Source of the DNA: Acidobacteriota bacterium
GTDB taxonomy: Bacteria; Acidobacteriota; UBA6911; RPQK01; JAJDTT01
Assembly (NCBI GenBank): GCA_028874215.1
Contig: JAPPLF010000027.1
Coordinates: forward strand, 20,769 to 84,768
Reading direction: 5' to 3'
Length of the DNA: 64,000 nt
A model generated the notes under the pieces. The model ran no database searches, was not told where the DNA came from, and saw nothing but the letters and a program-made list of their open reading frames with translations. Shown here one piece after another: positions 15,595 through 24,420 of the stretch. Position numbers and translations under genes: made by a program. Position 1 is the stretch's first letter. Each line of letters opens with the position of its first letter.

Positions 15595-16584
15595 ATGAAC
15601 ATCGAGATCCGGGAGATCCAAAAGAAAATCGACGCCGAAAGCGTCCTGGTGGAGCGAATTCTCGAGGAGGTTTCCAAGGTGATCGTGGGCCAGGAATACA
15701 TGGTCCGGCGCCTGCTCATCGGGCTCCTCACCAATGGGCATGTGCTGCTGGAGGGGGTGCCCGGCCTGGCCAAGACCCTGACGGTCAAGACCCTCTCCCA
15801 GACCATCGACACCGGGTTTCAACGGGTTCAGTTCACACCCGACCTGCTCCCCGCGGATCTCATCGGCACGCTGGTCTACGATCAGAGCGACGGCAGCTTC
15901 AAGACCAAGAAGGGACCCCTCTTTTCCAACCTGATTCTGGCCGACGAGATCAATCGTTCGCCGGCCAAGGTCCAGTCGGCGCTGCTGGAGGCCATGCAGG
16001 AGCGGACCGTGACCATCGGCGAGAACACATTTCCCCTGGACGACCCGTTTCTGGTCCTGGCGACGCAGAATCCCATCGAGCAGGAGGGCACCTACCCCCT
16101 TCCGGAGGCACAGGTGGACCGCTTCATGTTGAAGCTGGCGGTGGGGTATCCGTCGCGCATGGAGGAATTGGAGATCATGCGCCGCATGTCCGGAAACTCC
16201 GCTCCCGAGGCCGCACCCGTAGTGTCGCCGGAGGAGATCCGCCGCGCCCGGGACGCGGTGCAGGAAATCTACATGGACGCCAAGATCCAACGGTATATCG
16301 TCGACATCGTCTTCGCGACGCGAACTCCCGGCGAGTGCGGCATGGACGAGCTGGTCGACCTGATCAATTTCGGCGCTTCTCCCAGGGCCTCCATCTTTCT
16401 GGCTCGCGCGGCCCGGGCCCATGCCTTCCTGGACCATCGCGCCTACGTGACACCCGAAGACGTCCGGGCCATCGGCATGGACGTGCTCAGGCACCGTGTC
16501 ATTCTGACCTACGAGGCGGAGGCCGAAGAGGTGACCGCCGAGGACGTGGTCCGCAAGGTCCTGGACAACGTGGAAGTGCCATGA
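15595..16584 (+). CDS. MoxR-family AAA+ ATPase
   Basis: From ATG 15595 this is a 329-residue protein with Walker A GVPGLAKT, the MoxR block FTPDLLPADLIG, Walker B LADEINRSPAK, sensor 1 TQNPIEQEGTYPLPEAQVDRF, and a C-terminal lid with GASPRASIFL. MoxR ATPases act with VWA partners as chaperones in metal insertion or stress responses. It heads a continuous operon through DUF58 and bat genes to 25190. In-frame upstream starts exist but lack family similarity. Confidence 0.93.
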   Translation: MNIEIREIQKKIDAESVLVERILEEVSKVIVGQEYMVRRLLIGLLTNGHVLLEGVPGLAKTLTVKTLSQTIDTGFQRVQFTPDLLPADLIGTLVYDQSDGSFKTKKGPLFSNLILADEINRSPAKVQSALLEAMQERTVTIGENTFPLDDPFLVLATQNPIEQEGTYPLPEAQVDRFMLKLAVGYPSRMEELEIMRRMSGNSAPEAAPVVSPEEIRRARDAVQEIYMDAKIQRYIVDIVFATRTPGECGMDELVDLINFGASPRASIFLARAARAHAFLDHRAYVTPEDVRAIGMDVLRHRVILTYEAEAEEVTAEDVVRKVLDNVEVP

Positions 16585-16615
16585 CGCGGCTGCGGCCTGG
16601 TGAAAATCTGCCGAG

Positions 16616-17497
16616 ATGATTCCACGCGAGATCCTACGCAAGGTGCGCCGTCTCGAGATCGCCACTCGAGGCTTGGTGAACAACGTCTTTTCGGGTGAAT
16701 ACCATTCGGTGTTCAAGGGACGCGGCATGAGCTTTGCCGAGGTCCGCGAGTACCAGATCGGGGACGACGTCCGGACCATCGACTGGAACGTGACGGCCCG
16801 GATGGATCGTCCCTACGTCAAGCTGTTCGACGAGGAGAGGGACTTGACGGTGATGCTCCTGGTAGACGCCAGCCTTTCGGGCGAGTTCGGGTCCGGAGAG
16901 CGCATGAAGGGAGAGGTCGCCGTCGAAATCTGCGCTCTGCTGGCATTTTCCGCCATCAAGAACAACGACAAGGTGGGCCTGATCATCTTCACCGACCAGA
17001 TCGAGAAATTTGTGCCTCCCCGCAAGGGCCGCTCCCACGTGCTCCGGGTCCTTCGGGAGCTGCTGTATTTCCAGCCCCGGAATCAGGCTACCGACATCGG
17101 TCTGGCCCTTGAGTACCTGATGCGGGTCATCCGCAGAAGAAGCATCGTCTTCCTGGTGTCGGACTTCCTCGCGGACGGGTTCCATCGCGGGCTCCGGGTC
17201 GCCAACCGGCGGCATGACGTGGTGGCCGTCCGGGTCCGGGACCCCAGGGAACGGGAGCTTCCGCGAGTGGGTTTCGTCGAGTTCGAGGATGCCGAGACGG
17301 GAGAGCAACTGATTCTCAACACCAATGACCCGGAGGTTCGAGAGGCGTTCAAGGCCCAGGTTCGCCGGGAGGACGAAGAACTCCGGAGCTTCCTCAACTC
17401 CATCAGCGTCGACAGCATCGAGGTGGATTCGGACCGCAGCTATCTGGAGTTGTTGATCCGGTTCTTCCGGACCCGGAGCCGGCGGTTGCGGCGATGA
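16616..17497 (+). CDS. DUF58 domain protein (VWA-like partner of MoxR)
   Basis: The 293-residue protein has the DUF58 core: GRGMSFAEVREYQIGDDVRTIDWNVTAR (the R-x-Y-x-x-G-D-D-x-R-x-I-D-W signature) and VMLLVDASLSG, a degenerate MIDAS-like strand. The C-terminal part is compatible with a VWA-like fold. These cytoplasmic proteins pair with MoxR ATPases. The gene starts 31 bases after moxR and overlaps the next gene by four bases (ATGA), showing translational coupling. Confidence 0.92.
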   Translation: MIPREILRKVRRLEIATRGLVNNVFSGEYHSVFKGRGMSFAEVREYQIGDDVRTIDWNVTARMDRPYVKLFDEERDLTVMLLVDASLSGEFGSGERMKGEVAVEICALLAFSAIKNNDKVGLIIFTDQIEKFVPPRKGRSHVLRVLRELLYFQPRNQATDIGLALEYLMRVIRRRSIVFLVSDFLADGFHRGLRVANRRHDVVAVRVRDPRERELPRVGFVEFEDAETGEQLILNTNDPEVREAFKAQVRREDEELRSFLNSISVDSIEVDSDRSYLELLIRFFRTRSRRLRR

Positions 17498-18483
17498 GAC
17501 ACCGCATTATTCCGATCGCGATCCTGATCTTCTGCCTGCCGGCGTTGCCGGGGCAATCCCCCGTCCAGTTGGATTCCCGGGTGGATCCGGCACAGGTCAC
17601 CGTGGGAGATCTGATTCGCCTCACCTTGACGGTGACGGCGGACCCCGGCGTGGAAGTGGACCTGCCCGAACCGGACCCCGATATGGGCGAGTTCGAGGTC
17701 CTCGGCCATGAGGTCGCGGGTCCGGTCGAGGATGACGGGCGCCGGATCTGGACCGTGGTCTACACTCTGGCTCTCTACAAGACGGGCAGTTTCGAGATTC
17801 CTCCGGTGGCGGTGAGCTACCGTGGCGAGGGTGTCCAGGCCGGATCGGTCCGGACCCAGGAGCATTCGGTTCGGGTCGAGAGCACCCTGTCTGACGATTC
17901 CAAGGACATTTTGGACATCAAAGGGCCGCTGGAGATTCCGCGAAGCCTCTGGTCCCTGTGGCCCTGGTTCGCCGCCGCCCTGGGTCTGGCGGCCCTGATC
18001 TTCCTGTATCTTCGCCGGAAAGGGGGTGAGGCCCCGTCGGCGGTCTCGCGGGAACCCCGGCTCTCGCCGTATGATGAAGCCTATCAGGCGCTCCGCCGGC
18101 TCCGGGACTCGGGACTGCTGGAAGAGGGTCAACTGAAGCCGTATTTCACCCGGCTCTCGGAGATCATCCGCCGCTACCTGGAACGGCGGTATCTGATTCA
18201 GGCCATGGAGTCGACGACCACGCAGCTCCTGGACCAATTGCGGAAGATGTCTCTCGCCCTGGATGAGTTGAAACTGTTTCGGGACTTCTTCCCCTGCTGC
18301 GACCTGGTCAAATTCGCCAAATACGCCCCTACGGTTCCGGAGCAGGAGCGGATCACAGAATTGGCTTTCCGAATTCTGGAAGTGACCCGCCCCACGGAAC
18401 CGGTTTTGCCTGCTACGGAGGAGTCCACGCCGGAATCCGCGGGACATCAGCGACGGGATCGTCGCCGCCACGGACAAGATTGA
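17494..18483 (+). CDS. Membrane protein with BatD-like N-terminal domain and cytoplasmic helical tail
   Basis: The 329-residue protein has a signal peptide (IIPIAILIFCLPALPGQ) and a beta-rich periplasmic domain of BatD/oxygen-tolerance type (VTVGDLIRLTLTV). One membrane span (about residues 150-170, WPWFAAALGLAALIFLYL) leads to a cytoplasmic helical region with YDEAYQALRRLRDSG and EIIRRYLERRY, a feature seen in bat-operon partner proteins. It probably assembles with the VWA membrane proteins. It is coupled by ATGA overlap to the DUF58 gene. Confidence 0.75.
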   Translation: MRHRIIPIAILIFCLPALPGQSPVQLDSRVDPAQVTVGDLIRLTLTVTADPGVEVDLPEPDPDMGEFEVLGHEVAGPVEDDGRRIWTVVYTLALYKTGSFEIPPVAVSYRGEGVQAGSVRTQEHSVRVESTLSDDSKDILDIKGPLEIPRSLWSLWPWFAAALGLAALIFLYLRRKGGEAPSAVSREPRLSPYDEAYQALRRLRDSGLLEEGQLKPYFTRLSEIIRRYLERRYLIQAMESTTTQLLDQLRKMSLALDELKLFRDFFPCCDLVKFAKYAPTVPEQERITELAFRILEVTRPTEPVLPATEESTPESAGHQRRDRRRHGQD

Positions 18484-18493
18484 GGAGGTCATC

Positions 18494-18817
18494 ATGGTTG
18501 CTATTCCCCCGATTTTGGTTGGGGCCCTGGTCGACGCTGTCGTCACGGGAGTTTCGAAAGTGCTTGACTCGCGCCTGAACCGAGGCGCAGAGCCCGCCGG
18601 CATCGGTGCGGACGAGGTGCGCCAAGGCGTCGAAGCGGCCACGATGACCCTGAACGCCGAGTTGTTTCAAATCCGGGCGGCCATCGCGTCTCGTCCCACG
18701 ACCGAAGACCTGGAATCGACCATTCGCGATCTGGAAACGCGGATTTATCGAGCCCTGGTGGTGCAGGCCGTAGGCATTGCGGGCGTGGTTGCCGGTCTTC
18801 TCTGGTTCCTCGGATGA
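18494..18817 (+). CDS. Small coiled-coil protein with C-terminal membrane anchor
   Basis: An ATG behind AGGAGG gives a 107-residue protein. A hydrophobic N terminus (IPPILVGALVDAVVTGV) leads to a heptad-rich middle (ELFQIRAAIASRPTTEDLESTIRDLETRI) and a closing transmembrane helix (AVGIAGVVAGLLWFLG). It resembles small coiled-coil or holin-like tail-anchored proteins. It lies 10 bases after the BatD-like gene and before batA. It is not part of the standard bat gene set known to me, so it is either an insertion into the operon or a lineage-specific subunit. Confidence 0.7.
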   Translation: MVAIPPILVGALVDAVVTGVSKVLDSRLNRGAEPAGIGADEVRQGVEAATMTLNAELFQIRAAIASRPTTEDLESTIRDLETRIYRALVVQAVGIAGVVAGLLWFLG

Positions 18818-18891
18818 GGATTGTGTCCGGCATTGAGGCCACGCAGATTCGGGACCTCCGCTCTGATGCTGCTTTGCCCTGAGAATTGACC

Positions 18892-19884
18892 ATGTCGTAC
18901 CGTTTCGCGGATCCCTGGTTTCTCAGCCTGCTGGTGATCCTTCCCCTGATCCTGTTCTGGATCCTGAGCCGGGGACGCCGCCGGAACTCCAGCCTGCGGT
19001 TTCCGCATGTGGGCTCTCTCAAGAAGGCGTACAAGCCCATGGCGGCCCGTTCCCGCCATTTCCTCTTCGCCGTTCGGTTGGTTGCCCTGGGGCTTCTGGT
19101 TCTCGCGGCGGCGAGGCCCCAGAGCGGCGCCACGCGTGAGGAGGTCACGGCGGAGGGGATCGACATCGTTCTGGCCTTGGACCTGTCCAGCTCCATGCTG
19201 GCCCAGGACATCGAGCCCGACCGGATCGAAGCGGCGAAGCAGGTCGCCGCCGACTTCATCCGGCGCCGGACCAACGACCGGATCGGACTGGTGGTCTTCG
19301 CCAGCCACGGATTCGTCCAGTGCCCGCTGACCCTGGACTACGGGATCCTCCTGGATTTTCTGGACGAGTTGAAGGTGGGCCTGCTGGACGACGGGACCGC
19401 CCTGGGCATGGGCATCGCCACCGCGGTCGGCCGTCTCAAGGAGAGTGAAGCCGAATCGAAGGTGTTGATCCTGCTCACCGACGGCCGCAACAATGCGGGA
19501 GAAATCGACCCCGCCACCGCGTCCCAGATGGCGCAGGCCTTCGGAATCCGCATCTACTCCATCGGTGCCGGAACCCGCGGCGTGGCGCCCTATCCGGTGG
19601 ACGACCCGGTCTTCGGCCGCCGCCAGACCCGGATTCGAGTCGACATCGACGAAGAGGCGCTTCGACAAGCCGCCGAGGTGACGGGCGGGCGGTATTTTCG
19701 GGCGACGGATCGCGAGAGCCTGGAGCAGATCTACCGCGAGATCGACGAGTTGGAAAAGAGCGAGATCAAGGTGAATCAATATACCCAATACGGAGAGCTG
19801 TTCCCTTATCCGCTGGCCCTGGCGGTCGTGCTTCTGTTGGGCGAGGTGGGACTCTCCGGAACCTGGTTTCGCAAGGTGCCGTGA
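18892..19884 (+). CDS. batA: BatA-like VWA-domain membrane protein
   Basis: The 330-residue protein has two N-terminal membrane spans (about 10-25 and 55-75), a VWA domain with intact MIDAS (VLALDLSSSMLAQD, then ILLTDGRNN), and a C-terminal membrane helix. This is the BatA topology, with the VWA domain on the periplasmic side. Bat proteins are linked to aerotolerance and envelope stress with MoxR. ATG 18892 is preferred to the TTG six bases upstream. It is closely paralogous to the next gene. Confidence 0.9.
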   Translation: MSYRFADPWFLSLLVILPLILFWILSRGRRRNSSLRFPHVGSLKKAYKPMAARSRHFLFAVRLVALGLLVLAAARPQSGATREEVTAEGIDIVLALDLSSSMLAQDIEPDRIEAAKQVAADFIRRRTNDRIGLVVFASHGFVQCPLTLDYGILLDFLDELKVGLLDDGTALGMGIATAVGRLKESEAESKVLILLTDGRNNAGEIDPATASQMAQAFGIRIYSIGAGTRGVAPYPVDDPVFGRRQTRIRVDIDEEALRQAAEVTGGRYFRATDRESLEQIYREIDELEKSEIKVNQYTQYGELFPYPLALAVVLLLGEVGLSGTWFRKVP

Positions 19885-19911
19885 AACCAGACAGGCAAGA
19901 GGGAAGGGATC

Positions 19912-20943
19912 TTGTTTCGATTCGGTGAGCCACAGTTGCTGTATCTGCTGGTCCTGTTGCCGCTGCTGTTCGCCTTTCTGTTCTGGGTGATCCGGCGGAA
20001 GCGGCGCGCGGTCCAGGTTCTGGTGGGGCCCCACATGGCGTCCCGGCTCACCGGGAACTCCAGCAGCCGGCGCCAGTGGTCCAAAGGGCTCATGGTGGTG
20101 GCGGCCGTCGGCCTGCTGTTGGGCGGTCTGGCGCGGCCCCAGTTCGGGACCCGTCTGGAGACGGTGGAAAGAGAGGGGCAGGACCTGGTGGTGGTCCTGG
20201 ATCTGTCCGCCTCCATGCTGGCCCGGGACATCCAGCCGAGCCGCCTGGAAAAGGCCAAGCACGCCATCGGAACGCTCATCGGCCTGCTGGAGGGGGACCG
20301 CATCGGGATCGTGGGGTTCGCCGGGGAGGCTTTTGTCCAATGTCCCCTGACCCTCGACTACGGGGCGGCCAGAACCCTGCTGGCCTCCATGGGACCGGAG
20401 TCGATTCCGGTGCCGGGAACGGCGTTGGGTGAAGCCCTGCGCAAGGGGTTGGAGCTCTTCTCGGCCGAGGAGAAGAAGCACAAGGTAATGGTTCTGATCA
20501 CCGACGGAGAAGACCACCTGGGACGGCCCCTGGAGGTGGCGCGGGAAGCGGCCGGCCAGGGAGTGGTCATCCACGCCGTCGGAATCGGGTCGATGCAGGG
20601 CACTCCCATACCGGTCTTCGATTCGGAAGGCCGGACCCAAGGTTTCAAGAAAGACAGGTCCGGCGAAGTCGTGATGACACGGCTGGACGAGAGCACGCTT
20701 CGCGAAGTTGCGGAGGAGACGGGTGGCGCCTATCGGAGGGCCTCCCCCGGCGAGTCGGAATTGGAGGGGATCTACGGGGAGGTGGCGGCCATGGAAAAGA
20801 AGCAGCTCGCCTCCATCCAGGTGGCCCAATATGAGGAGCGGTTTCAGATCCCTGTACTGTTGGGTCTGATACTGCTGCTGGCCGACCTCCTGTTGGCCGA
20901 GCGGCGTCGCGTCGACAGAGTCTGGAAGGGACGTTTTCGGTGA
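19912..20943 (+). CDS. batB: BatB-like VWA-domain membrane protein
   Basis: The 343-residue protein starts with TTG 19912 behind GAGGGAAGGGATC; no ATG fits. It shares the BatA layout: membrane spans at the N terminus, VWA with MIDAS VVVLDLSASMLARD and VLITDGEDH, and a C-terminal membrane helix. It probably forms a complex with BatA. It is coupled to the TPR gene by a TGATG overlap. Confidence 0.9.
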   Translation: MFRFGEPQLLYLLVLLPLLFAFLFWVIRRKRRAVQVLVGPHMASRLTGNSSSRRQWSKGLMVVAAVGLLLGGLARPQFGTRLETVEREGQDLVVVLDLSASMLARDIQPSRLEKAKHAIGTLIGLLEGDRIGIVGFAGEAFVQCPLTLDYGAARTLLASMGPESIPVPGTALGEALRKGLELFSAEEKKHKVMVLITDGEDHLGRPLEVAREAAGQGVVIHAVGIGSMQGTPIPVFDSEGRTQGFKKDRSGEVVMTRLDESTLREVAEETGGAYRRASPGESELEGIYGEVAAMEKKQLASIQVAQYEERFQIPVLLGLILLLADLLLAERRRVDRVWKGRFR

Positions 20944-21812
20944 TGGGATTTCGGCGCCTGTTCGCGGGACTGTTGCTGGCGGGACTGTTGTCCGGCTCCC
21001 AGCCTCTCTGGAGCCAGGCCGGCAGGGAGAAAGTTCTGGAGGGGAACCGGAACTACTCGGAGGGAGCCTACGACAAGGCTCTGGAACTGTACCGGGAGGC
21101 TCTGGAAGAGAACCCGGATTCCCCGGCCATCCGTTTTAATCTGGGCGATGCGCAATTCAAGAAGGAAGAGATGGAGGATGCCGCCGATTCTTTCTCCAGA
21201 GCGCTGCAGACGGAGGACCCCGGGATCAAGTCGCGGGCCCAGTACAATCTGGGCAACTCGCTCTATCGCCAGGGAAAGCTCCAGGAGAGCCTGAACGCCT
21301 ACCGGGAGGCGCTGAAGGCGGCGCCCGGCGACCGGGACGCCAAGCACAATCTGGAATTCGTGCTCAAGCAGTTGCAGGAACAGCAACAGCAGAACCAGGA
21401 CCAGCAGGGCGAGGGAGAACAGGACAAGGACAAGAACCAGGACGAGAGCGGGTCCGGCAACGAGGATCAATCGCAGCAGGGACGGCAGGACCAGCCGGAA
21501 GAGCAGGAGAACCAGGACCGGCAGGACGAGGAGCAACAGTCCCAGGCCCGGAATGACCGGCAGGATTCCGGAAATCCTGAACAGCGCCCGGGAGACCGGC
21601 AGGAAAACAGGGACCAAGAGTCTCGCGCCTCCGGCGGCCGGCAAGAGGAGTCTTCCCGGGAGGATCAGGCCCAAGCCTCTTCCCACGGCGCTCAACCCAT
21701 GTCTCGCGAGGCGGCCGAGCGCCTGCTGGAGGCCCTGGCTCAGGCCCAGGCGGGAGTCAGGAAGAAGCTCGAAATGCGACCCGGAACCGCGAAGGTCGAG
21801 AAGGACTGGTGA
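20943..21812 (+). CDS. batC: BatC-like TPR protein with Gln/Glu/Asp-rich tail
   Basis: From ATG 20943 a signal peptide (FAGLLLAGLLSGSQPLWSQ) precedes about three to four TPR units (e.g. RNYSEGAYDKALELYREAL, NLGNSLYRQGKLQESLNAYR). The second half is a low-complexity, highly charged region dominated by Q, E, D, N and R. This is the BatC arrangement, a periplasmic TPR scaffold. The stop overlaps the GTG of the BatD gene by four bases. Confidence 0.85.
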   Translation: MGFRRLFAGLLLAGLLSGSQPLWSQAGREKVLEGNRNYSEGAYDKALELYREALEENPDSPAIRFNLGDAQFKKEEMEDAADSFSRALQTEDPGIKSRAQYNLGNSLYRQGKLQESLNAYREALKAAPGDRDAKHNLEFVLKQLQEQQQQNQDQQGEGEQDKDKNQDESGSGNEDQSQQGRQDQPEEQENQDRQDEEQQSQARNDRQDSGNPEQRPGDRQENRDQESRASGGRQEESSREDQAQASSHGAQPMSREAAERLLEALAQAQAGVRKKLEMRPGTAKVEKDW

Positions 21813-23662
21813 GAAAGTTCCGGGGAACAGTTCTGGCGGCGGTCCTGCTTACCGGACCGGTGGGCGGCCAGGACCCGGCCGTCCGCGCGTTTCTGGACCG
21901 GACCTCCGTCGCCAGGGGACAGCAGTTTACGCTGACGGTGGAGGTTTCGGGCAAAGGAGCCTCCAGCGCCGGAGAACCCCGCTTGCCCCCCATGGAGGAG
22001 TTCGCTGCGTTTCTGGGACGGAGGAGCTCGCAGCAGTATCGGCTGGTGAATGGACGCATGTCCACGTCCCGGACCTTCAGTTTCCATTTTCGGGCGACCC
22101 GGGAAGGCGAGTTCGAGATCGGCGCGGTCCAAGTCCGTTTGGACGGCAACATCCACAAGTCCGCTCCCCTTCGGATTCAAGTCGGCAGTGGGGGAAGGCC
22201 GGTTCCCACTCCTCCCGGCAGAGGCCGGTCCGCCGATACGGCATCGCCAGCGGATCTTTTCGTGCGGGCAGCCGCCGACCGGGAACGTGTCTACCGGAAT
22301 CAGGCGTTGGTGGTGACCTACAAGATCTATACGGGTGTCAGGATTTCCTCATACGGAATCTCCAAGCAGCCGGAGACGGCCGGGTTCTGGGTGGAGGACT
22401 ATTCGCAGCCCCGGCAGCCCCAAACCGAGGGGGAGGTGATCGGCGGACGGCGCTACACGGTGGCTCAGATCAAGAAGATGGTGCTGTTCCCCACCGGTGC
22501 GGGGCAGAAGGAGATCGGTCCCCTGGTTCTGGAATGCCGGGTGCAGACCCGAGGCGGCTCGTGGGATCCCTTCGGTTCCCGGGATCCGTTCCGGGGCTTT
22601 TTCTCCAGTGACATCTTTGGCCGCGAGGTGACCCGCCAGGTCGCCTCCAATCCGCTTCGGGTGCAGGTCCTTCCCTTGCCCCAGGAGGGCAGGCCCCAGG
22701 AATTCCAGGGCGCCGTCGGAGATTTCTCCATTTCCGGTCAATTGGACAAGTCGGAGGTCAAGGCCAACGAGGCCTTGAGCTTCAAGGTTCGGATCTCCGG
22801 CAACGGCAATCTGGCCGGCCTGAGCGAACCCCGGATTGAGTTTCCTTCCAGCTTCGAAGTCTACCCGCCGAAGATGGAGCAGCAGATCCGCCGGGACCCG
22901 GGCGGGATCTCCGGAGAGAAGACCTTCGAGTACGTGCTCATTCCACGCCGCCCCGGTCCGGTGCGGTTGGGACCGGTGCAGATGGCCTACTTCGATCCGG
23001 CCTCGGATGCCTATCGCATCAGCCGCGCTCCCGAGTTGTCCGTCAACGTAACGCCGGGCGATCAACTGGCGGAAGCGGCGAAAGCGGGGCTCTCCCGCCA
23101 GGAGGTGAAGCTGCTGGCGCAGGATATCCGGTTCATCAAGATCGGGTCCGGGCCGTTTCACAAGATCGGGGATTCGATTCTGACGGTCACCGGGTTCTGG
23201 ATTCCCTTTTCCTTGCCGCTTCTGTGTCTTCTGGGCGCCGTCGGTTACCGGCGGCACCAGATGAGGCTCAAGGGAGACGTGGCTTACGCGCGGGCCAGGC
23301 GGGCTCGGCGAGTCTCCAGGAAACGACTTGCTCAGGCCCAGTCCTATCTGGACGGGGGGGCCGAGCAGGAGTTCTATCCGGCCGTGGGACAGGCGCTCAT
23401 GGGCTATCTTGCCGACAAGCTCAACGTCGCCCAGGCCGGAATGGTCAGTCAGGAGGTCAAGGAATCCTTGCGGGCCAGGGGAGTCTCGGAAGAATCTCTC
23501 TCTCGCTATTTCGATTGTCTCCAAATTTGCGACCTGAAGCAGTTCGCGCCCTCTTCCTCCGGCCGGGAGGAAATGCGCGACCTGATGGCCGGCGCCCGGG
23601 AGGCCGTGACCCGGATGGAGCAGGAATTGACGTCACGGCCGGAAGGGAGGCCTGCTCAATGA
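21809..23662 (+). CDS. batD: BatD-like oxygen-tolerance protein
   Basis: The 617-residue protein begins at GTG 21809 with an export signal (GTVLAAVLLTGPVGG). Several BatD beta-sandwich domains follow (RGQQFTLTVEVSGKG; RVYRNQALVVTYKIYTG; VKANEALSFKVRISGNGNL). One membrane helix near residue 460-480 precedes a helical cytoplasmic tail with AQSYLDGGAEQEFYPAVGQA. The length and domain order are typical. It probably recruits the VWA proteins in the envelope complex. ATGA overlap couples it to the next gene. Confidence 0.88.
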   Translation: MRKFRGTVLAAVLLTGPVGGQDPAVRAFLDRTSVARGQQFTLTVEVSGKGASSAGEPRLPPMEEFAAFLGRRSSQQYRLVNGRMSTSRTFSFHFRATREGEFEIGAVQVRLDGNIHKSAPLRIQVGSGGRPVPTPPGRGRSADTASPADLFVRAAADRERVYRNQALVVTYKIYTGVRISSYGISKQPETAGFWVEDYSQPRQPQTEGEVIGGRRYTVAQIKKMVLFPTGAGQKEIGPLVLECRVQTRGGSWDPFGSRDPFRGFFSSDIFGREVTRQVASNPLRVQVLPLPQEGRPQEFQGAVGDFSISGQLDKSEVKANEALSFKVRISGNGNLAGLSEPRIEFPSSFEVYPPKMEQQIRRDPGGISGEKTFEYVLIPRRPGPVRLGPVQMAYFDPASDAYRISRAPELSVNVTPGDQLAEAAKAGLSRQEVKLLAQDIRFIKIGSGPFHKIGDSILTVTGFWIPFSLPLLCLLGAVGYRRHQMRLKGDVAYARARRARRVSRKRLAQAQSYLDGGAEQEFYPAVGQALMGYLADKLNVAQAGMVSQEVKESLRARGVSEESLSRYFDCLQICDLKQFAPSSSGREEMRDLMAGAREAVTRMEQELTSRPEGRPAQ

Positions 23663-24420
23663 AACCGGGGGCAGCCGCTCTGCTCTTCCTGATTCTGGTT
23701 GCCGCTCCGCTTCGTGGAGACTCCAGAGAGGGGCTCTTTCTGCAGGGGAATCGTCACTACGAGGCCGGCGACTACCGGAAGGCGTTGGAGAGCTATGCCG
23801 CCATCGCCGCCATGGGTTACGAGTCGGGTCCGCTCTATTTCAACATGGGGAATTGCTACTACAAGTTGGGCGAGACGGGGCCGGCCATTCTTCACTACGA
23901 ACGAGCGTCTCGGCTGATCCCCGGAGACGAGGACCTGGAGGTCAACCTGTCGCTGGCCCGGCTCAAGGTGGTCGACCGGATTCCGGAGCTGCCCCGTTTC
24001 CGGCCACTGGTGCTTCTGGAACGCCTCGTGTTCTACTTTCCACGCGACGCTCTATGGATCCTGTTGTGGAGTTCCTACGCCGTCGCGGCGGCGGCCTGGA
24101 TCCTCAGGCTTCTGTGGAGTCGCGGCCGCAAGGTTGCCGGCAAGATCGTCTGGATCGGATCCATGATGCTGATCGTGTCCGCCTCCTGCCTTGTGGGTCA
24201 GGTCCGCCAGGAGAGAGAATCCACCGAGGCCATCATCCTGGCCAAGGAGGTCAGAGCCGTGAGCGCTCCGGGAGAAGAGGGCATCCAGGTCTTCACGCTC
24301 CACGAGGGAACCAAAGTACGAATGCAGGAAGTCTCGGGATCGTGGGTCGAGGTCCTGCTGGCCGACGGTAACGTGGGATGGCTCAAGGCCGACTCCATGG
24401 CCAGGATTGCACAACCATGA
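23659..24420 (+). CDS. batE: BatE-like TPR/SH3 membrane protein
   Basis: From ATG 23659 this is 253 residues: a signal peptide, two TPR units (LQGNRHYEAGDYRKALESY; YFNMGNCYYKLGETGPAIL), two membrane helices around residues 120-180, and a C-terminal bacterial SH3-like segment (VSAPGEEGIQVFTLHEGTK, then WVEVLLADGNVGWL). This is the BatE architecture. It ends the canonical bat set and is coupled by ATGA to the ankyrin gene. Confidence 0.85.
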   Translation: MKPGAAALLFLILVAAPLRGDSREGLFLQGNRHYEAGDYRKALESYAAIAAMGYESGPLYFNMGNCYYKLGETGPAILHYERASRLIPGDEDLEVNLSLARLKVVDRIPELPRFRPLVLLERLVFYFPRDALWILLWSSYAVAAAAWILRLLWSRGRKVAGKIVWIGSMMLIVSASCLVGQVRQERESTEAIILAKEVRAVSAPGEEGIQVFTLHEGTKVRMQEVSGSWVEVLLADGNVGWLKADSMARIAQP

